Counted from the stretch's first letter, positions 1 to 8,630 are shown. The stretch is 64,000 nucleotides of DNA from Enemella evansiae (GCA_017255395.1 JAFKDC010000004.1:1-64000); one strand, 5' to 3'. Notes: generated from the sequence alone by a model not told the origin. A program made the numbers and translations.

Positions 1-315
1 CTGATGCGCGGTTGCGGCATGGGGCGCGACGCGACGATGCACCTGCTGGATCAGGGTGTCCGCGTGACCGGCACCGACGCCTGGAGCTGGGACGCGCCCT
101 TCCCGCTGACCGCCAGGGAATTCGCCGAAAGCCGCGACCCCGCCATCATCTGGGAGGGGCACCGCGCCAGCATGGAGACGGGCTACTGCCACATGGAGAA
201 GCTGGCCAATCTCGACCAGCTTCCCGGGACCGGATTCACCGTGTCCTGCTTCCCTTACAAGATCAAGGCGGCGTCCGCCGGGTTCGTCCGTGCCGTCGCC
301 ATATTCGAGGACTGA
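1..315 (+). CDS. Cyclase-family metal hydrolase, C-terminal part
   Basis: Only the last 104 residues are inside the window; the start lies upstream. The stretch GVRVTGTDAWSWDAPF and the later YCHMEKLANL are what I recognise from roseobacterial cyclase-family proteins, relatives of kynurenine formamidase that hydrolyse amides or lactones with a metal. The HxGTHxD metal motif would be in the missing N-terminal part, so activity cannot be judged. The stop codon is one base before the ATG of the following beta-keto acid cleavage enzyme, so the two are co-transcribed. The family call is fairly secure; the substrate is unknown. Confidence 0.7.
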   Translation: MMRGCGMGRDATMHLLDQGVRVTGTDAWSWDAPFPLTAREFAESRDPAIIWEGHRASMETGYCHMEKLANLDQLPGTGFTVSCFPYKIKAASAGFVRAVAIFED

Positions 316-316
316 C

Positions 317-1246
317 ATGCAAAAGACCATCATCACCTGCGCCATCACCGGGGCGATCCACACGCCGACCATGTCGGACGCGCTGCCCTACCGGCCCGAC
401 GACATCGCGCAGCAGGCCATTGACGCGGCCAAGGCCGGGGCGGCGATCCTGCACCTGCACGCCCGCGACCCGGAAAACGGCAAGCCCTCGGTCGATCCGG
501 CGCATTTCATGGCCTTCCTGCCCGCCATCAAGGCCGAGACCGACGCGATCATCAATATCTCGACCGGCGGCAGCATCACCATGGGGATCGAGGACCGGCT
601 GGCCCCGGCGGCGGCGGCCTCCCCGGAAATGTGCTCGCTCAACATGGGATCGCTGAACTTTTCCTGCCACCCGCTGGCGGATCGCTACGAGCGTTTCAAA
701 TTCGACTGGGAAGAGGCGCATATCCGGGCCTCCGAGGGCGGGATCTTCCGCAATACCTTTGCCGATATCAAGCAGGTGGCGGCGACCATGGGGGGCGACC
801 GGCACAACGCCAAGTTCGAACACGAATGCTACGAGGTCGGCCATCTCTACAACCTCGCGTTCTGCATGAAGCAGGGCATGTTCAAGGCCCCGATCTTCCT
901 TCAGTTCGTGATGGGCATCCTGGGTGGGATCGCCGCCGAGATCGACAACCTTGTCTTCATGAAGCGCACCGCCGACCGGCTCTTCGGCGACAATTACCAG
1001 TGGTCGGTGATTGGCGCCGGTGGCCAGCAGATGAAGCTGGCGGCGGTGGCGGCGCAGATGGGCGGCCACGTGCGGGTCGGGCTTGAGGATTCGCTGTTCA
1101 TCGAGCGTGGCAAGCTGGCGGAGTCGAATGCCCAGCAGGTCGAGAAGATCAAATCCATCCTCGAGGCGCAGGGCAACCGGATCGCCACCCCCGCCGAGGC
1201 CCGCGCCATGCTGGGGCTCAAGGGTGCGGACAAGGTGAGCTTCTGA
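317..1246 (+). CDS. Beta-keto acid cleavage enzyme (BKACE, DUF849)
   Basis: 309 residues, full length for the BKACE family, which condenses a beta-keto acid with acetyl-CoA to give acetoacetate and a new CoA ester; the founding member is 3-keto-5-aminohexanoate cleavage enzyme. The zinc-binding pair is visible as His46-x-His48 in ILHLHARDPE, and the late GLEDS motif (Glu257) supplies the usual acidic ligand. The ATG at 317 aligns with the family start (MQKTIITCAITGA); an in-frame ATG 27 bases earlier would overlap the upstream gene. It follows the cyclase-family gene by one base, which suggests a pathway where a ring or amide is opened and the keto acid then cleaved. The substrate is not deducible. 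Confidence 0.88.
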   Translation: MQKTIITCAITGAIHTPTMSDALPYRPDDIAQQAIDAAKAGAAILHLHARDPENGKPSVDPAHFMAFLPAIKAETDAIINISTGGSITMGIEDRLAPAAAASPEMCSLNMGSLNFSCHPLADRYERFKFDWEEAHIRASEGGIFRNTFADIKQVAATMGGDRHNAKFEHECYEVGHLYNLAFCMKQGMFKAPIFLQFVMGILGGIAAEIDNLVFMKRTADRLFGDNYQWSVIGAGGQQMKLAAVAAQMGGHVRVGLEDSLFIERGKLAESNAQQVEKIKSILEAQGNRIATPAEARAMLGLKGADKVSF

Positions 1247-1261
1247 CCGGCCAGCCGCATT

Positions 1262-1287
1262 GGCCCCGTCCCGCCGGGGGCGGGGTC
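1262..1287 (+). terminator. Weak GC hairpin after BKACE gene
   Basis: GGCCCCG (1262-1268) can pair with CGGGGTC (1281-1287), with one G-T pair. No T-run follows, so this is only a possible terminator or processing hairpin between the BKACE gene and the OsmC gene. Confidence 0.25.
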
Positions 1288-1336
1288 TGCCATGACAGCG
1301 TTGCGGCGCATGATGCGCCATTGAAGGGGGGACAGC

Positions 1337-1834
1337 ATGTCCGTCGATCAGCCCAAGGACCCGCTTGAGGTCGTCTTTACCTGTTCCGGTCGCGCCACCG
1401 GGAAAATGCGCAACGATCTCGATGTCAAGATGACCAAGCCCATGCTGGAAGAGTTCGCCATGGCGACCGACGAGGGGCCGTTCCATGGCGGCGCAGCCTC
1501 GGCGCCGCCGCCGCTGGCCCATTTCATCAGCGGTCTGACCGGCTGCATCATGACCCAGTTGCGGGCCTTCGCGAAGCGGATGGACGTCGAGATCAACGAC
1601 CTGACGGTCAACTGCAAGATCGTCTGGCAATGGACGCCGGTCGGCCGGATCTATGAAACGGCGCCCAAGTCCTTCGACATCGATATCCTGCTGGACAGCC
1701 CGAACCCCTTGGAAGAGCAGGTTGCGCTGATCGAGGCCGCCAAGAAAGGCTGCTTTGTCGAGCAGACGCTGGCGCAGTCGAATACGGTCACACATCGCCT
1801 GAAGACGCAGGGCGGATACCTGCGGCTTCGCTAG
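1337..1834 (+). CDS. OsmC-family protein
   Basis: 165 residues, a little longer than typical OsmC/Ohr proteins (about 140). The two cysteines that form the peroxidatic and resolving pair in this family are present: Cys70 in GLTGC and Cys139 in AAKKGCFVEQTL, with the usual SNTV segment after the second. Family members reduce organic hydroperoxides, although many roseobacterial paralogues beside catabolic genes have no proven activity. ATG at 1337 follows a GGGGGGAC ribosome site. It lies 90 bases after the BKACE gene on the same strand. Role in the cluster is unknown. Confidence 0.8.
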   Translation: MSVDQPKDPLEVVFTCSGRATGKMRNDLDVKMTKPMLEEFAMATDEGPFHGGAASAPPPLAHFISGLTGCIMTQLRAFAKRMDVEINDLTVNCKIVWQWTPVGRIYETAPKSFDIDILLDSPNPLEEQVALIEAAKKGCFVEQTLAQSNTVTHRLKTQGGYLRLR

Positions 1835-2182
1835 CCGTCCCGGGGCGGGCCGCTGTGTCGGGGCCTGATGCGTGACGGCAGGTTCGCCCGCCGCTGCCCG
1901 CTCGGCTTCCGCAGGGCATCGACAGGCCCGACAGGGACGGAACCCGGTCCCGTCCGGGCGGACAAAGTGCCCCGGCGGTCCGCCAGCCTGACCCGCTATA
2001 CCCACCAAGAACACCCGCGATTTTCCCTTCCTCTGGCCGGGGGAACCCTGCCGACAGTCGATCCTGCCTCAGAGCCCATTGCCCGTGCCATCGGTGTTGG
2101 GCCACAATGCGCGCTCTGATCGTCGTGCCCCGTGCCCGGCAATTCGTTCCGGTTTCCGGGGGCTGTCAGGGAGAGACGCACT
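1835..2182. other. 348-bp gene-free stretch before lacI-type gene
   Basis: No convincing gene. It must hold the promoter of the LacI-family gene, but I could not pick one out with confidence. A GGGAGAG ribosome site ends it at about 2169-2175 and fixes the next start at 2183. A loose pair CATTG/CAATG (about 2078-2108) could be part of an operator but is too short to claim. Confidence 0.4.
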
Positions 2183-3181
2183 ATGGCGACGCAGCGGCCA
2201 AGGGCCAAAAGGGTCACGATCCAGCAGGTCGCGGAGGCGGCGGGGGTCAATCGCTCGACCGTGTCGCGGGTCTTCAACAATCCCGACATCCTACTTGAAG
2301 AGACCGTCCGAAACGTGCGCGAGGTGGCGCGAAAGCTGGGCTATTCGCCCAATGCGGCGGCGCGGGCGCTGCGCACCGGGCGCAACAGCAACATTGCCCT
2401 GGTGGTGCCCGACCTGACCAACCCCTTCATGCCGCCGATCGCGCTGGCGGTGCAGAAGGAGGCCTCGGCGCATGGGTATTCGGTCTTCATCGGCAATGCC
2501 GACGAGGACCCGAGCCAGGAAATGGACCTGTTGCGGCGGCTGTCCGATCAGGTGGCCGGGGCGGTTCTGGCTTCGCCGCGCTCCGAAAGCGCGCAGATCC
2601 ACGCGCTGGCGCGCGAGATGCCGCTTGTCCTGATCAACCGGGATATCGAAGGCGTGCCGCGCGTGCTGATCAATTCCGGGCAGGGCATGGCGCGGGCCGT
2701 GGCCCATCTTGCCGAACTGGGGCATCGCCGGATCATCTATGTCGGAGGCCCCGAGAATTCGTGGTCCAACGGCCAGCGGCGGGATGCGGTCACGCGAGCC
2801 GCGGCCGAGCATGGGGTCTCGATGGGCGAGCTTCCTGCCGGGATTGCCTCTTTCGCGAAGGGGGTCGAGCTTGTGCCAGAGCTTTTGACGCGCGGCGCGA
2901 CCGCCTGCATCGCCTTCGACGACGTGCTGGCGCAGGGCATCTGTTTCGGCCTGGCCGAGAACGGGCTTCGGAACCCCGAGGATTACAGCGTCGTGGGCTG
3001 CGACGATATCCTGGGCTATCCCATGCTGACCACCGTTTCGGGTCCGTCGGCGGTTGCGGGGCAGAAGGCCGTCGACCTGCTGATTAGCTCTCTGAATGCG
3101 CCGCCGGAGGATGATGTGCGCATCGTTCTGGAGACGGAATTCGTTTCAAGACAAACCGTTAGCGCCCCGCCCGCCAGCTGA
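2183..3181 (+). CDS. LacI-family transcriptional regulator
   Basis: 332 residues with the standard LacI layout: an N-terminal helix-turn-helix (VTIQQVAEAAGVNRSTVSRV, about residues 10-30), the hinge (YSPNAAARALRTGR) that inserts at CG-centred palindromes, and a periplasmic-binding-protein-like effector domain beginning NIALVVPDLTNPF. The start at 2183 is chosen for its GGGAGAG ribosome site and because it leaves the normal short arm before the HTH. It lies directly upstream of the amino-sugar operon, and a perfect LacI-type operator lies in that operon's promoter. The most likely role is a repressor relieved by an amino-sugar phosphate or related sugar; the ligand is inferred. Confidence 0.92.
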   Translation: MATQRPRAKRVTIQQVAEAAGVNRSTVSRVFNNPDILLEETVRNVREVARKLGYSPNAAARALRTGRNSNIALVVPDLTNPFMPPIALAVQKEASAHGYSVFIGNADEDPSQEMDLLRRLSDQVAGAVLASPRSESAQIHALAREMPLVLINRDIEGVPRVLINSGQGMARAVAHLAELGHRRIIYVGGPENSWSNGQRRDAVTRAAAEHGVSMGELPAGIASFAKGVELVPELLTRGATACIAFDDVLAQGICFGLAENGLRNPEDYSVVGCDDILGYPMLTTVSGPSAVAGQKAVDLLISSLNAPPEDDVRIVLETEFVSRQTVSAPPAS

Positions 3182-3217
3182 AGCAACCTTCGTTGGTGTT
3201 TTTGGACGATCTCGGCG

Positions 3218-3246
3218 TTGACGTGCAATCGATTGCACATTACGCT
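3218..3246 (+). promoter_or_regulatory. Amino-sugar operon promoter with embedded LacI operator
   Basis: TTGACG (3218-3223) and TACGCT (3241-3246) form -35 and -10 boxes with a 17-bp spacer. The spacer contains most of a perfect 16-bp palindrome, GTGCAATCGATTGCAC (3223-3238), with the central CG typical of LacI-family operators. A repressor bound there would block RNA polymerase directly. Predicted transcription start is near 3253, about 20 bases before the first ATG. The adjacent LacI-family protein is the obvious candidate to bind it. Confidence 0.72.
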
Positions 3247-3271
3247 GCCTTGTAACGAAGGGACAAAGTTC

Positions 3272-4066
3272 ATGATGACGTCAGACCATGTTGCACGTTC
3301 ACCGGCGCATGCCGGAAGCGGGCTCAGCGAAAGATACACTGTCGAGATCTACCGGACGCGGACAGAGATGGGGCGCGCCGTGGCGATGGATGTCGCGAAC
3401 CGGATGCGTGCGGTCGCTGCGGAACAGGGCAGCGTGCGGATGATCTTTGCCGCCGCGCCCAGCCAGTCCGAAGTGCTTGCGGCCCTGACCGCGCTGCCCA
3501 ACGTGCCCTGGGACAAGGTCACGGCTTTCCACATGGACGACTATATCGGGCTGGATGCCGAGGCCCCGCAGCGCTTCGGCAACTGGCTGCAGGAACACCT
3601 GTTCTCGAAGATACCCGCCGCCACGGTGCACCGCATCGCCGCGACCGGCACGGCGGATGAGATCTGCCAGGGCTATGCCGCGCTTCTGGGCGAGGCGCCG
3701 ATCGACATTGTCTGTCTGGGCATCGGGGTGAACGGGCATATTGCCTTCAACGACCCGCCGGTTGCCGATTTCGACGATCCGCTCAGCGTGCGCGTTGTCG
3801 AGCTGGATGAGGTCTGCCGCCAGCAGCAGGTCGACGACGATTGCTTCGACCGGCTTGAAGCGGTGCCGCAGCAGGCGATCACGCTGACCATTCCGACCCT
3901 CATGGGCGCCGGTGCCCTGTTTTGCACGGTGCCCGGGGCCCGCAAGAAGGCGGCTGTGAAAGCCGCGCTGGAGGGACCGATCACCACCGATTGCCCGGCC
4001 AGCATCCTGCGGACACATCCGAACTGCACCATCTACCTGGATCGCGAGGCTGCCCCTCATGGCTGA
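3272..4066 (+). CDS. Glucosamine-6-phosphate deaminase-like (NagB family)
   Basis: 264 residues, normal NagB length. NagB converts glucosamine-6-phosphate to fructose-6-phosphate and ammonia. Seen here are FHMDDYIGL (proton-transfer Asp) and GIGVNGHIAFNDP (catalytic His). The latter has Asn where E. coli has Asp141, as in short Firmicute NagBs, and Asp where Glu148 is usual, so a different phosphosugar substrate is possible. ATG 3272 follows GAAGGGA at a good distance; 3275 is an alternative. It is the first gene of a LacI-controlled operon and overlaps the next gene by 8 bases. Confidence 0.85.
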   Translation: MMTSDHVARSPAHAGSGLSERYTVEIYRTRTEMGRAVAMDVANRMRAVAAEQGSVRMIFAAAPSQSEVLAALTALPNVPWDKVTAFHMDDYIGLDAEAPQRFGNWLQEHLFSKIPAATVHRIAATGTADEICQGYAALLGEAPIDIVCLGIGVNGHIAFNDPPVADFDDPLSVRVVELDEVCRQQQVDDDCFDRLEAVPQQAITLTIPTLMGAGALFCTVPGARKKAAVKAALEGPITTDCPASILRTHPNCTIYLDREAAPHG

Positions 4067-4835
4067 TACCACGCTCACCGCCGACTCCCTCTGCGACGCC
4101 TATCTCGACGATGTCACGGCGCTTATGCAGCGCATTCACGCCGAGGAAAAAGAGCCGCTGGACCGGGCGGCGCGGCTGCTGGCCGACCAGATCGCCGAGG
4201 ACCGCCTTGTGCATGTCTTCGGTCCCGGCGGACACTCCAACCTGGCGACGCAAGAGGTGTTCTTCCGCGCCGGCGGTCTGATGCATGTCAACGCGATCCT
4301 CGACGAGGGCACGCTGTTGTCGAACGGCGCCCTGCGCTCCATGGCGATCGAGCGGACGCCCGGGTATGGCCGCGTCGTGATCGACAACCAGGGTCTTGGC
4401 GAGGGCGACATCCTGATCCTTGTGAACGCCTATGGCATCAACGCGGCGCTGATCGACGCGGCGCTGATCGCGCGCGAGCGTGGCGTGCGGACCATCGGCA
4501 TCAGCTCGCGACAGCATGCAGAGGGCACCGCTGCGGATCATCCCGCGCGCCACCCCAGCAAGCAGAACCTGCACGACCTGGTGGATGTCGCCATCGACAG
4601 CAAGGTGCAGATCGGCGATGCCATCGTCGATGTCCCGGGCATGACCGAACGCATCGCGGCGGTGTCGACATATGCCAATGCGACGGCGCTGAACCTGCTG
4701 GTGATCCGGACGGTTCTGCACATCCGCGAACGGGGCATCGAACCTCCGGTCTGGCGCAGTGGCAACGCCCCCGGCGGTGATGAGGCGAACAGAAAGTTCC
4801 TTGGCAACTTCCGGGGAAGGGTGCGCGCGCTTTGA
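4059..4835 (+). CDS. SIS-domain phosphosugar-binding protein
   Basis: 258 residues with a single SIS fold: VHVFGPGGHSNLATQEVFFR near the start (phosphosugar-binding loop), ILVNAYGINAALIDAAL in the middle and the TIGISSR segment that matches the usual TIGIT. SIS proteins isomerise phosphosugars or act as effector-binding proteins; several form pairs with NagA/NagB-type enzymes. It overlaps nagB by 8 bases and nagA by 4, so translation is coupled. It may be the isomerase, or an etherase or deaminase partner, of the amino-sugar pathway; the sequence does not decide. Confidence 0.8.
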   Translation: MADTTLTADSLCDAYLDDVTALMQRIHAEEKEPLDRAARLLADQIAEDRLVHVFGPGGHSNLATQEVFFRAGGLMHVNAILDEGTLLSNGALRSMAIERTPGYGRVVIDNQGLGEGDILILVNAYGINAALIDAALIARERGVRTIGISSRQHAEGTAADHPARHPSKQNLHDLVDVAIDSKVQIGDAIVDVPGMTERIAAVSTYANATALNLLVIRTVLHIRERGIEPPVWRSGNAPGGDEANRKFLGNFRGRVRAL

Positions 4836-5980
4836 ACCGGGTGGCCAGCTATTCCGGCCGCGATTTCGCAAGCGGCAAAGGTCTGACGGTGCATGTCCGG
4901 GGCGGCGTGATCGAGGAGGTCACGGGTTGCGAGGCCGAGGCTCTGCCCCTGTTGTCGCCGGGGCTGGTGGATCTTCAGGTCAACGGTTTCGCCGGGTTCG
5001 ACCTGAACGAGGGCGATCTGACGCCGGAGATCGTGGAGGCCCTGAGCCAGGCACTGGCCCGGGTCGGGGTCGCCGCCTATCTGCCGACGCTTATCACCGC
5101 CTCCGAAGCCGCGCTGTGCCAGCGGCTTTCGGCGATCCGGCTGGCACACCAGAGCCTGCCCTTCTCGAAAGCCATGATCGCGGGTGTCCATGTCGAGGGG
5201 CCGTCGATCTCTGCCAAGGACGGGCCGCGCGGCGCGCATCCGCTGGCACATGTCCGGCCCCCCTGTCTCGAAGAATTCGCCCGTTGGCAAGAGGCCGCAC
5301 AGGGGCTGGTGCGCATGGTGACGCTGGCCCCGGAAACCCCGGGCGCCGCGGCCTATATCCGGGCCCTGACCGCCGAAGGCATCTGCGTGGCCCTGGGCCA
5401 TTGCGACGCCACCGAGGAAGAGATCGCCTTGGCGGTCGCGGCGGGGGCCAGCCTGTCGACGCATCTGGGCAACGGCATCGCCGCGACCCTGCCCCGCCAT
5501 CCGAATGCGATCTGGGCGCAGCTCTCCGAAGACCGCCTGATGGCCAGCCTGATCCTTGACGGGCATCACCTGTCCCGGTCGACCGCCCGGGCCATGCTGC
5601 GGGCGAAAGGGGTCGGGCGCACGGTTCTTGTCTCTGACAGCGTGACCTTCGCGGGCATGCCGCCGGGCCGCTACTCTTCGCCCATCGGCGGCGATGTGGA
5701 GGTCAGTGGCGACGGCAAGGTCTCGATCGCCGGGACCGCCTATCTTGCGGGCAGCGGGTCGTGCCTGCTGGATATCGTCTGCCGCTATCAGGCCTTCACC
5801 GGCTTTCCGGCCGCCGAGGCCCTGACCATGGCGGTCAGCAACCCTGCGCGCGTGATCGGCAAGACGCCCGCGCTGGTGCCCGGCGCGCCTGCCACCTTCC
5901 TGCTGCTGGACACCAGCCGGGCCGAGGCTCCGGCCCGCCCGGTCGAGATCCTGCACGATGGCGCGAGTATGCTGTCATGA
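4832..5980 (+). CDS. N-acetylglucosamine-6-phosphate deacetylase-like (NagA family)
   Basis: 382 residues, NagA family of the amidohydrolase superfamily. It would remove the N-acetyl group from an amino-sugar 6-phosphate before NagB acts. Metal and catalytic motifs: HVEGPSIS (Glu ligand), GHCDAT and STHLGNG (His ligands), and VLVSDS (catalytic Asp). THLGNG in place of the usual THLFNAM and PSIS in place of PFIN suggest altered substrate preference. The start is TTG 4832, overlapping the SIS stop; GTG 4841 in the same frame is an alternative. It ends in an ATGA overlap with the next gene. Confidence 0.85.
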   Translation: MNRVASYSGRDFASGKGLTVHVRGGVIEEVTGCEAEALPLLSPGLVDLQVNGFAGFDLNEGDLTPEIVEALSQALARVGVAAYLPTLITASEAALCQRLSAIRLAHQSLPFSKAMIAGVHVEGPSISAKDGPRGAHPLAHVRPPCLEEFARWQEAAQGLVRMVTLAPETPGAAAYIRALTAEGICVALGHCDATEEEIALAVAAGASLSTHLGNGIAATLPRHPNAIWAQLSEDRLMASLILDGHHLSRSTARAMLRAKGVGRTVLVSDSVTFAGMPPGRYSSPIGGDVEVSGDGKVSIAGTAYLAGSGSCLLDIVCRYQAFTGFPAAEALTMAVSNPARVIGKTPALVPGAPATFLLLDTSRAEAPARPVEILHDGASMLS

Positions 5981-7260
5981 CGCGGGTCGGTGCCTCCGTT
6001 GTCGACATCACGCCGCCCCCGAGCGGAGCCATGGCGGGCTTTGCGGCGCGTCAGGACGCTGCCCGGGGCGGGCATGACGCGCTGAGTGCGAGGGCGCTTG
6101 TGGTGGACGATACGGCCTTCGTGTCGGTGGATGTCATCGGGATCGACGCGGCGTTTTCCGCCCGCATACGCAGGCTGTGCCCGCTGCCGGACGGGAATGT
6201 CACGATTGCGGCCACACATACGCATGGCGGCCCTGTCTCGATGCCCGGGCGCCTGTCGGTTGCCGCAGATCCGGCCTATCTTCAGGCGCTGGAACGCGGC
6301 GTCCTTCTGGCAATCGAGCAGGCGGCAGGCGCCCGCGAACCGGCGCGGCTGTACGCCGGTTGCGGGGCAGAGCCGGGCTTTGCCACCAATCGGCGGCACG
6401 CGGACGGCCCGGTGGATCGGGGCGTGCCGGTGATGCGCTTTGACCGGATGGATGGATCGACCATCGCCCATCTGATCTCTTATGCCTGCCACCCGGTTGT
6501 TCTGGGGGCGGACAACCTGCTGTGGACGGCAGATTACCCGCATTTCGCGCGCAAGGCGCTTGAAGAGGCATACCCGGGGTCTGTCGCGGTCTTCGCCACC
6601 GGCTGCGCGGGGGATGTGAACACCGGGCACAGCGCGGCGGCCTCGCTTTCCGCCGGGTATCAGGCAGATCGCACCTATGCGCGGGCCATGACCATCGGCG
6701 AAGGTGTGGCGCAATCGGCGCTTGCGGCGGATATGGTCGCCGTGTCGGGGCCCATCGGATGCGCCGAGGCCTTCGCGGATCTTCGGTTCGAAAGCCGCGA
6801 AAGCGGCACGGCGGATGAGCTGGCCCGCGCGTGGCGCGCGGCCTCGCGCAGCCCGGGCGACATTCACCACATCTGGGCGGATTGGGCCGGGCGGCAGATG
6901 GGCCGCGATCTGGAGCCGATGCAGGCCAGATGCACCGCCCTCAGCTGGGGCGGGGTGCTGATCCTCAGCCTGCCCGGAGAGATCTTTGCCCGGACCGCGC
7001 TGGAGCTGCGCCGGTCCCTTGGTCGGGACGGGCCAGACCATGTGATCGCCTATGCCGATGACAATCCCGGCTATATCCCGCCGCTGGATGAATATGCGGT
7101 TGGCGGATACGAGGTGGACGAGGCGCACAGGTTCTATGGAATGGGCGCGTCGATCGCGCCCGGAGTGGCGGAGGCGTTGTCCAGTGCAGCACAACGCGCC
7201 GCCGGGATGGCGGCCAACCCGGCCGCAGCAGACTGCACGATCAAAAAAAGTCCAACATGA
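5977..7260 (+). CDS. Neutral/alkaline ceramidase-like hydrolase
   Basis: 427 residues. It begins TRVGASVVDITPP like the N-terminal domain of neutral ceramidases, zinc amidases that remove an acyl chain from an amino group. Likely zinc ligands can be traced: THTHGGP, YACHPVVLG, LPGEIF and the late NPGYIPPLDEYAVGGYE. There is no signal peptide and no C-terminal immunoglobulin-like domain, so it is a short cytoplasmic form. The ATG overlaps the nagA stop by four bases, so it belongs to the operon. It may deacylate an unusual N-acyl amino sugar rather than a ceramide; that is inference from context. Confidence 0.78.
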   Translation: MTRVGASVVDITPPPSGAMAGFAARQDAARGGHDALSARALVVDDTAFVSVDVIGIDAAFSARIRRLCPLPDGNVTIAATHTHGGPVSMPGRLSVAADPAYLQALERGVLLAIEQAAGAREPARLYAGCGAEPGFATNRRHADGPVDRGVPVMRFDRMDGSTIAHLISYACHPVVLGADNLLWTADYPHFARKALEEAYPGSVAVFATGCAGDVNTGHSAAASLSAGYQADRTYARAMTIGEGVAQSALAADMVAVSGPIGCAEAFADLRFESRESGTADELARAWRAASRSPGDIHHIWADWAGRQMGRDLEPMQARCTALSWGGVLILSLPGEIFARTALELRRSLGRDGPDHVIAYADDNPGYIPPLDEYAVGGYEVDEAHRFYGMGASIAPGVAEALSSAAQRAAGMAANPAAADCTIKKSPT

Positions 7261-7272
7261 AAGGGAAATCCA

Positions 7273-8568
7273 ATGCCATCGAATGACAAAGGCGCCCCAC
7301 TGGGGAACGCGATCACATTGTCGGCGGGCCTGATGCTCGCCGGGACCATGGCGGTACAGGCGCAGGACGTCGTCGTCTGGGGCGGCTTCCCCGAGCTGGC
7401 CGACTACTACGAGCGCGTTGCCGAAGGGATGCGCGACGACTACCCCGATCTCAACGTCATCGTCGAGCCCATCGGCCTGCGCGACCACGAAAAGCGCGTT
7501 GCGCTTGGCCTGTCGTCGGGGCTGGACGACGCAACGGTTCTGGAGCTGATCGGCTCTACCGCGAACCGCTACATCGTGAACGACCTTCTGCCGCCCGCGC
7601 CTTCGGACATCGCGGATTTCGTGAACGACGGCGAGAACTTCGAGCCGTTCTTCCGGGATACCGCCACGGTCGATGGCGCGGTCTACGGCGTGCCGCTGTT
7701 CCGGGGGCAGGGGGCGTTGTTCTACAACACCGATATGCTGGCAGAGGCCGGTCTGGACGGTCCGCCCAGCACCATGGACGAGTATGACGCCTATGCCGCG
7801 AAGCTGACTCAGCGCGACGGGGACGGCACGCCCACGGTGTCGGGTTGGTCGCTGCGCCTGTCCGGTGGCGGCGCCGGGATCGCCGAGAAGTTCTGGATCA
7901 ACATGCACCAGCACGGCGGCGCCGTTCTGGACCGCGTCGGCGACAAGTACCGCGCGGGCTATGCCAGCGACGCCGGGCTTGCGACCCTGCGCCAATACGT
8001 CAATGCCGTCAGCGGCGACAAGACCGTGACCGTCGACATGCCCGCCGATGCCGCCGCGTTCCAGCGGGGCCAGACGGCGATGTTCATCCGCGAAAGCTGG
8101 GTGATCGGCGATACCGAGAAAAAGGCGCCCGATCTCAACTATGACACGGCGCTTCTGCCGCGCGGCTCGATTGCGCTGCCGGTGAACCTCTATGTTTCCG
8201 GTGGCTCGGACGAGGCGCAGGAAGCGGCATGGGCCTTTGCCATCGAAGCGAACAAGCCCGAGAACCTGATCTGGATGCTGGACAATGTCGGCTGGCTGCC
8301 CAACCGGGTGGGCGTCGATTACAGCGAGGTCATCGCGGCCAAGCCCCAGTTCTCGGCCTTTGTCGACCTGCCCGAAGACTACGATCTGTTCACCCTGCCG
8401 TCGATCGAGCCGATCAACGAGATCCTGACGCGCTTTGCAGCCACGCTGACCGAAGCCTTTGCCGATCCGTCGCTTGCCGGTGACGATGCCGCGATGATGG
8501 CCCTTCTCGAATCTGCCGCCGAGGAAACCAATGCGATCCTGGATCGCGCGGGTATTCTCGCCGAGTAA
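7273..8568 (+). CDS. Sugar ABC importer, solute-binding protein (CUT1 type)
   Basis: 431 residues with a cleavable signal peptide (cleavage probably after AVQA, about residue 30) and a family 1 solute-binding fold: DVVVWGGFPELADYYERV, then YGVPLFRGQGALFYNTDML and GQTAMFIRESW. It captures the sugar in the periplasm and delivers it to the two permeases that follow. It is 12 bases after the ceramidase-like gene and is followed by an intercistronic hairpin. The substrate is most likely an amino sugar or its oligomer, judged only from the operon. Confidence 0.9.
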   Translation: MPSNDKGAPLGNAITLSAGLMLAGTMAVQAQDVVVWGGFPELADYYERVAEGMRDDYPDLNVIVEPIGLRDHEKRVALGLSSGLDDATVLELIGSTANRYIVNDLLPPAPSDIADFVNDGENFEPFFRDTATVDGAVYGVPLFRGQGALFYNTDMLAEAGLDGPPSTMDEYDAYAAKLTQRDGDGTPTVSGWSLRLSGGGAGIAEKFWINMHQHGGAVLDRVGDKYRAGYASDAGLATLRQYVNAVSGDKTVTVDMPADAAAFQRGQTAMFIRESWVIGDTEKKAPDLNYDTALLPRGSIALPVNLYVSGGSDEAQEAAWAFAIEANKPENLIWMLDNVGWLPNRVGVDYSEVIAAKPQFSAFVDLPEDYDLFTLPSIEPINEILTRFAATLTEAFADPSLAGDDAAMMALLESAAEETNAILDRAGILAE

Positions 8569-8580
8569 GGCACCACCAGA

Positions 8581-8610
8581 CCTGCCCGCCGCGCCACCGC
8601 GACGGGCAGG
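8581..8610 (+). promoter_or_regulatory. Intercistronic hairpin after solute-binding gene
   Basis: CCTGCCCG (8581-8588) and CGGGCAGG (8603-8610) form a perfect 8-bp stem with a 14-base loop and no T-run. Hairpins in this position typically protect the abundant binding-protein message from 3' decay and reduce read-through into the permeases. Confidence 0.5.
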
Positions 8611-8630
8611 CCGATTGCATGAGGCAGACC

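Noticed and set aside
2078-2108. CATTG/CAATG pair as a LacI autoregulatory operator
   Set aside because: Arms are only five bases, the centre has no CG and it does not match the GTGCAATC half-site of the clear operator at 3223-3238.
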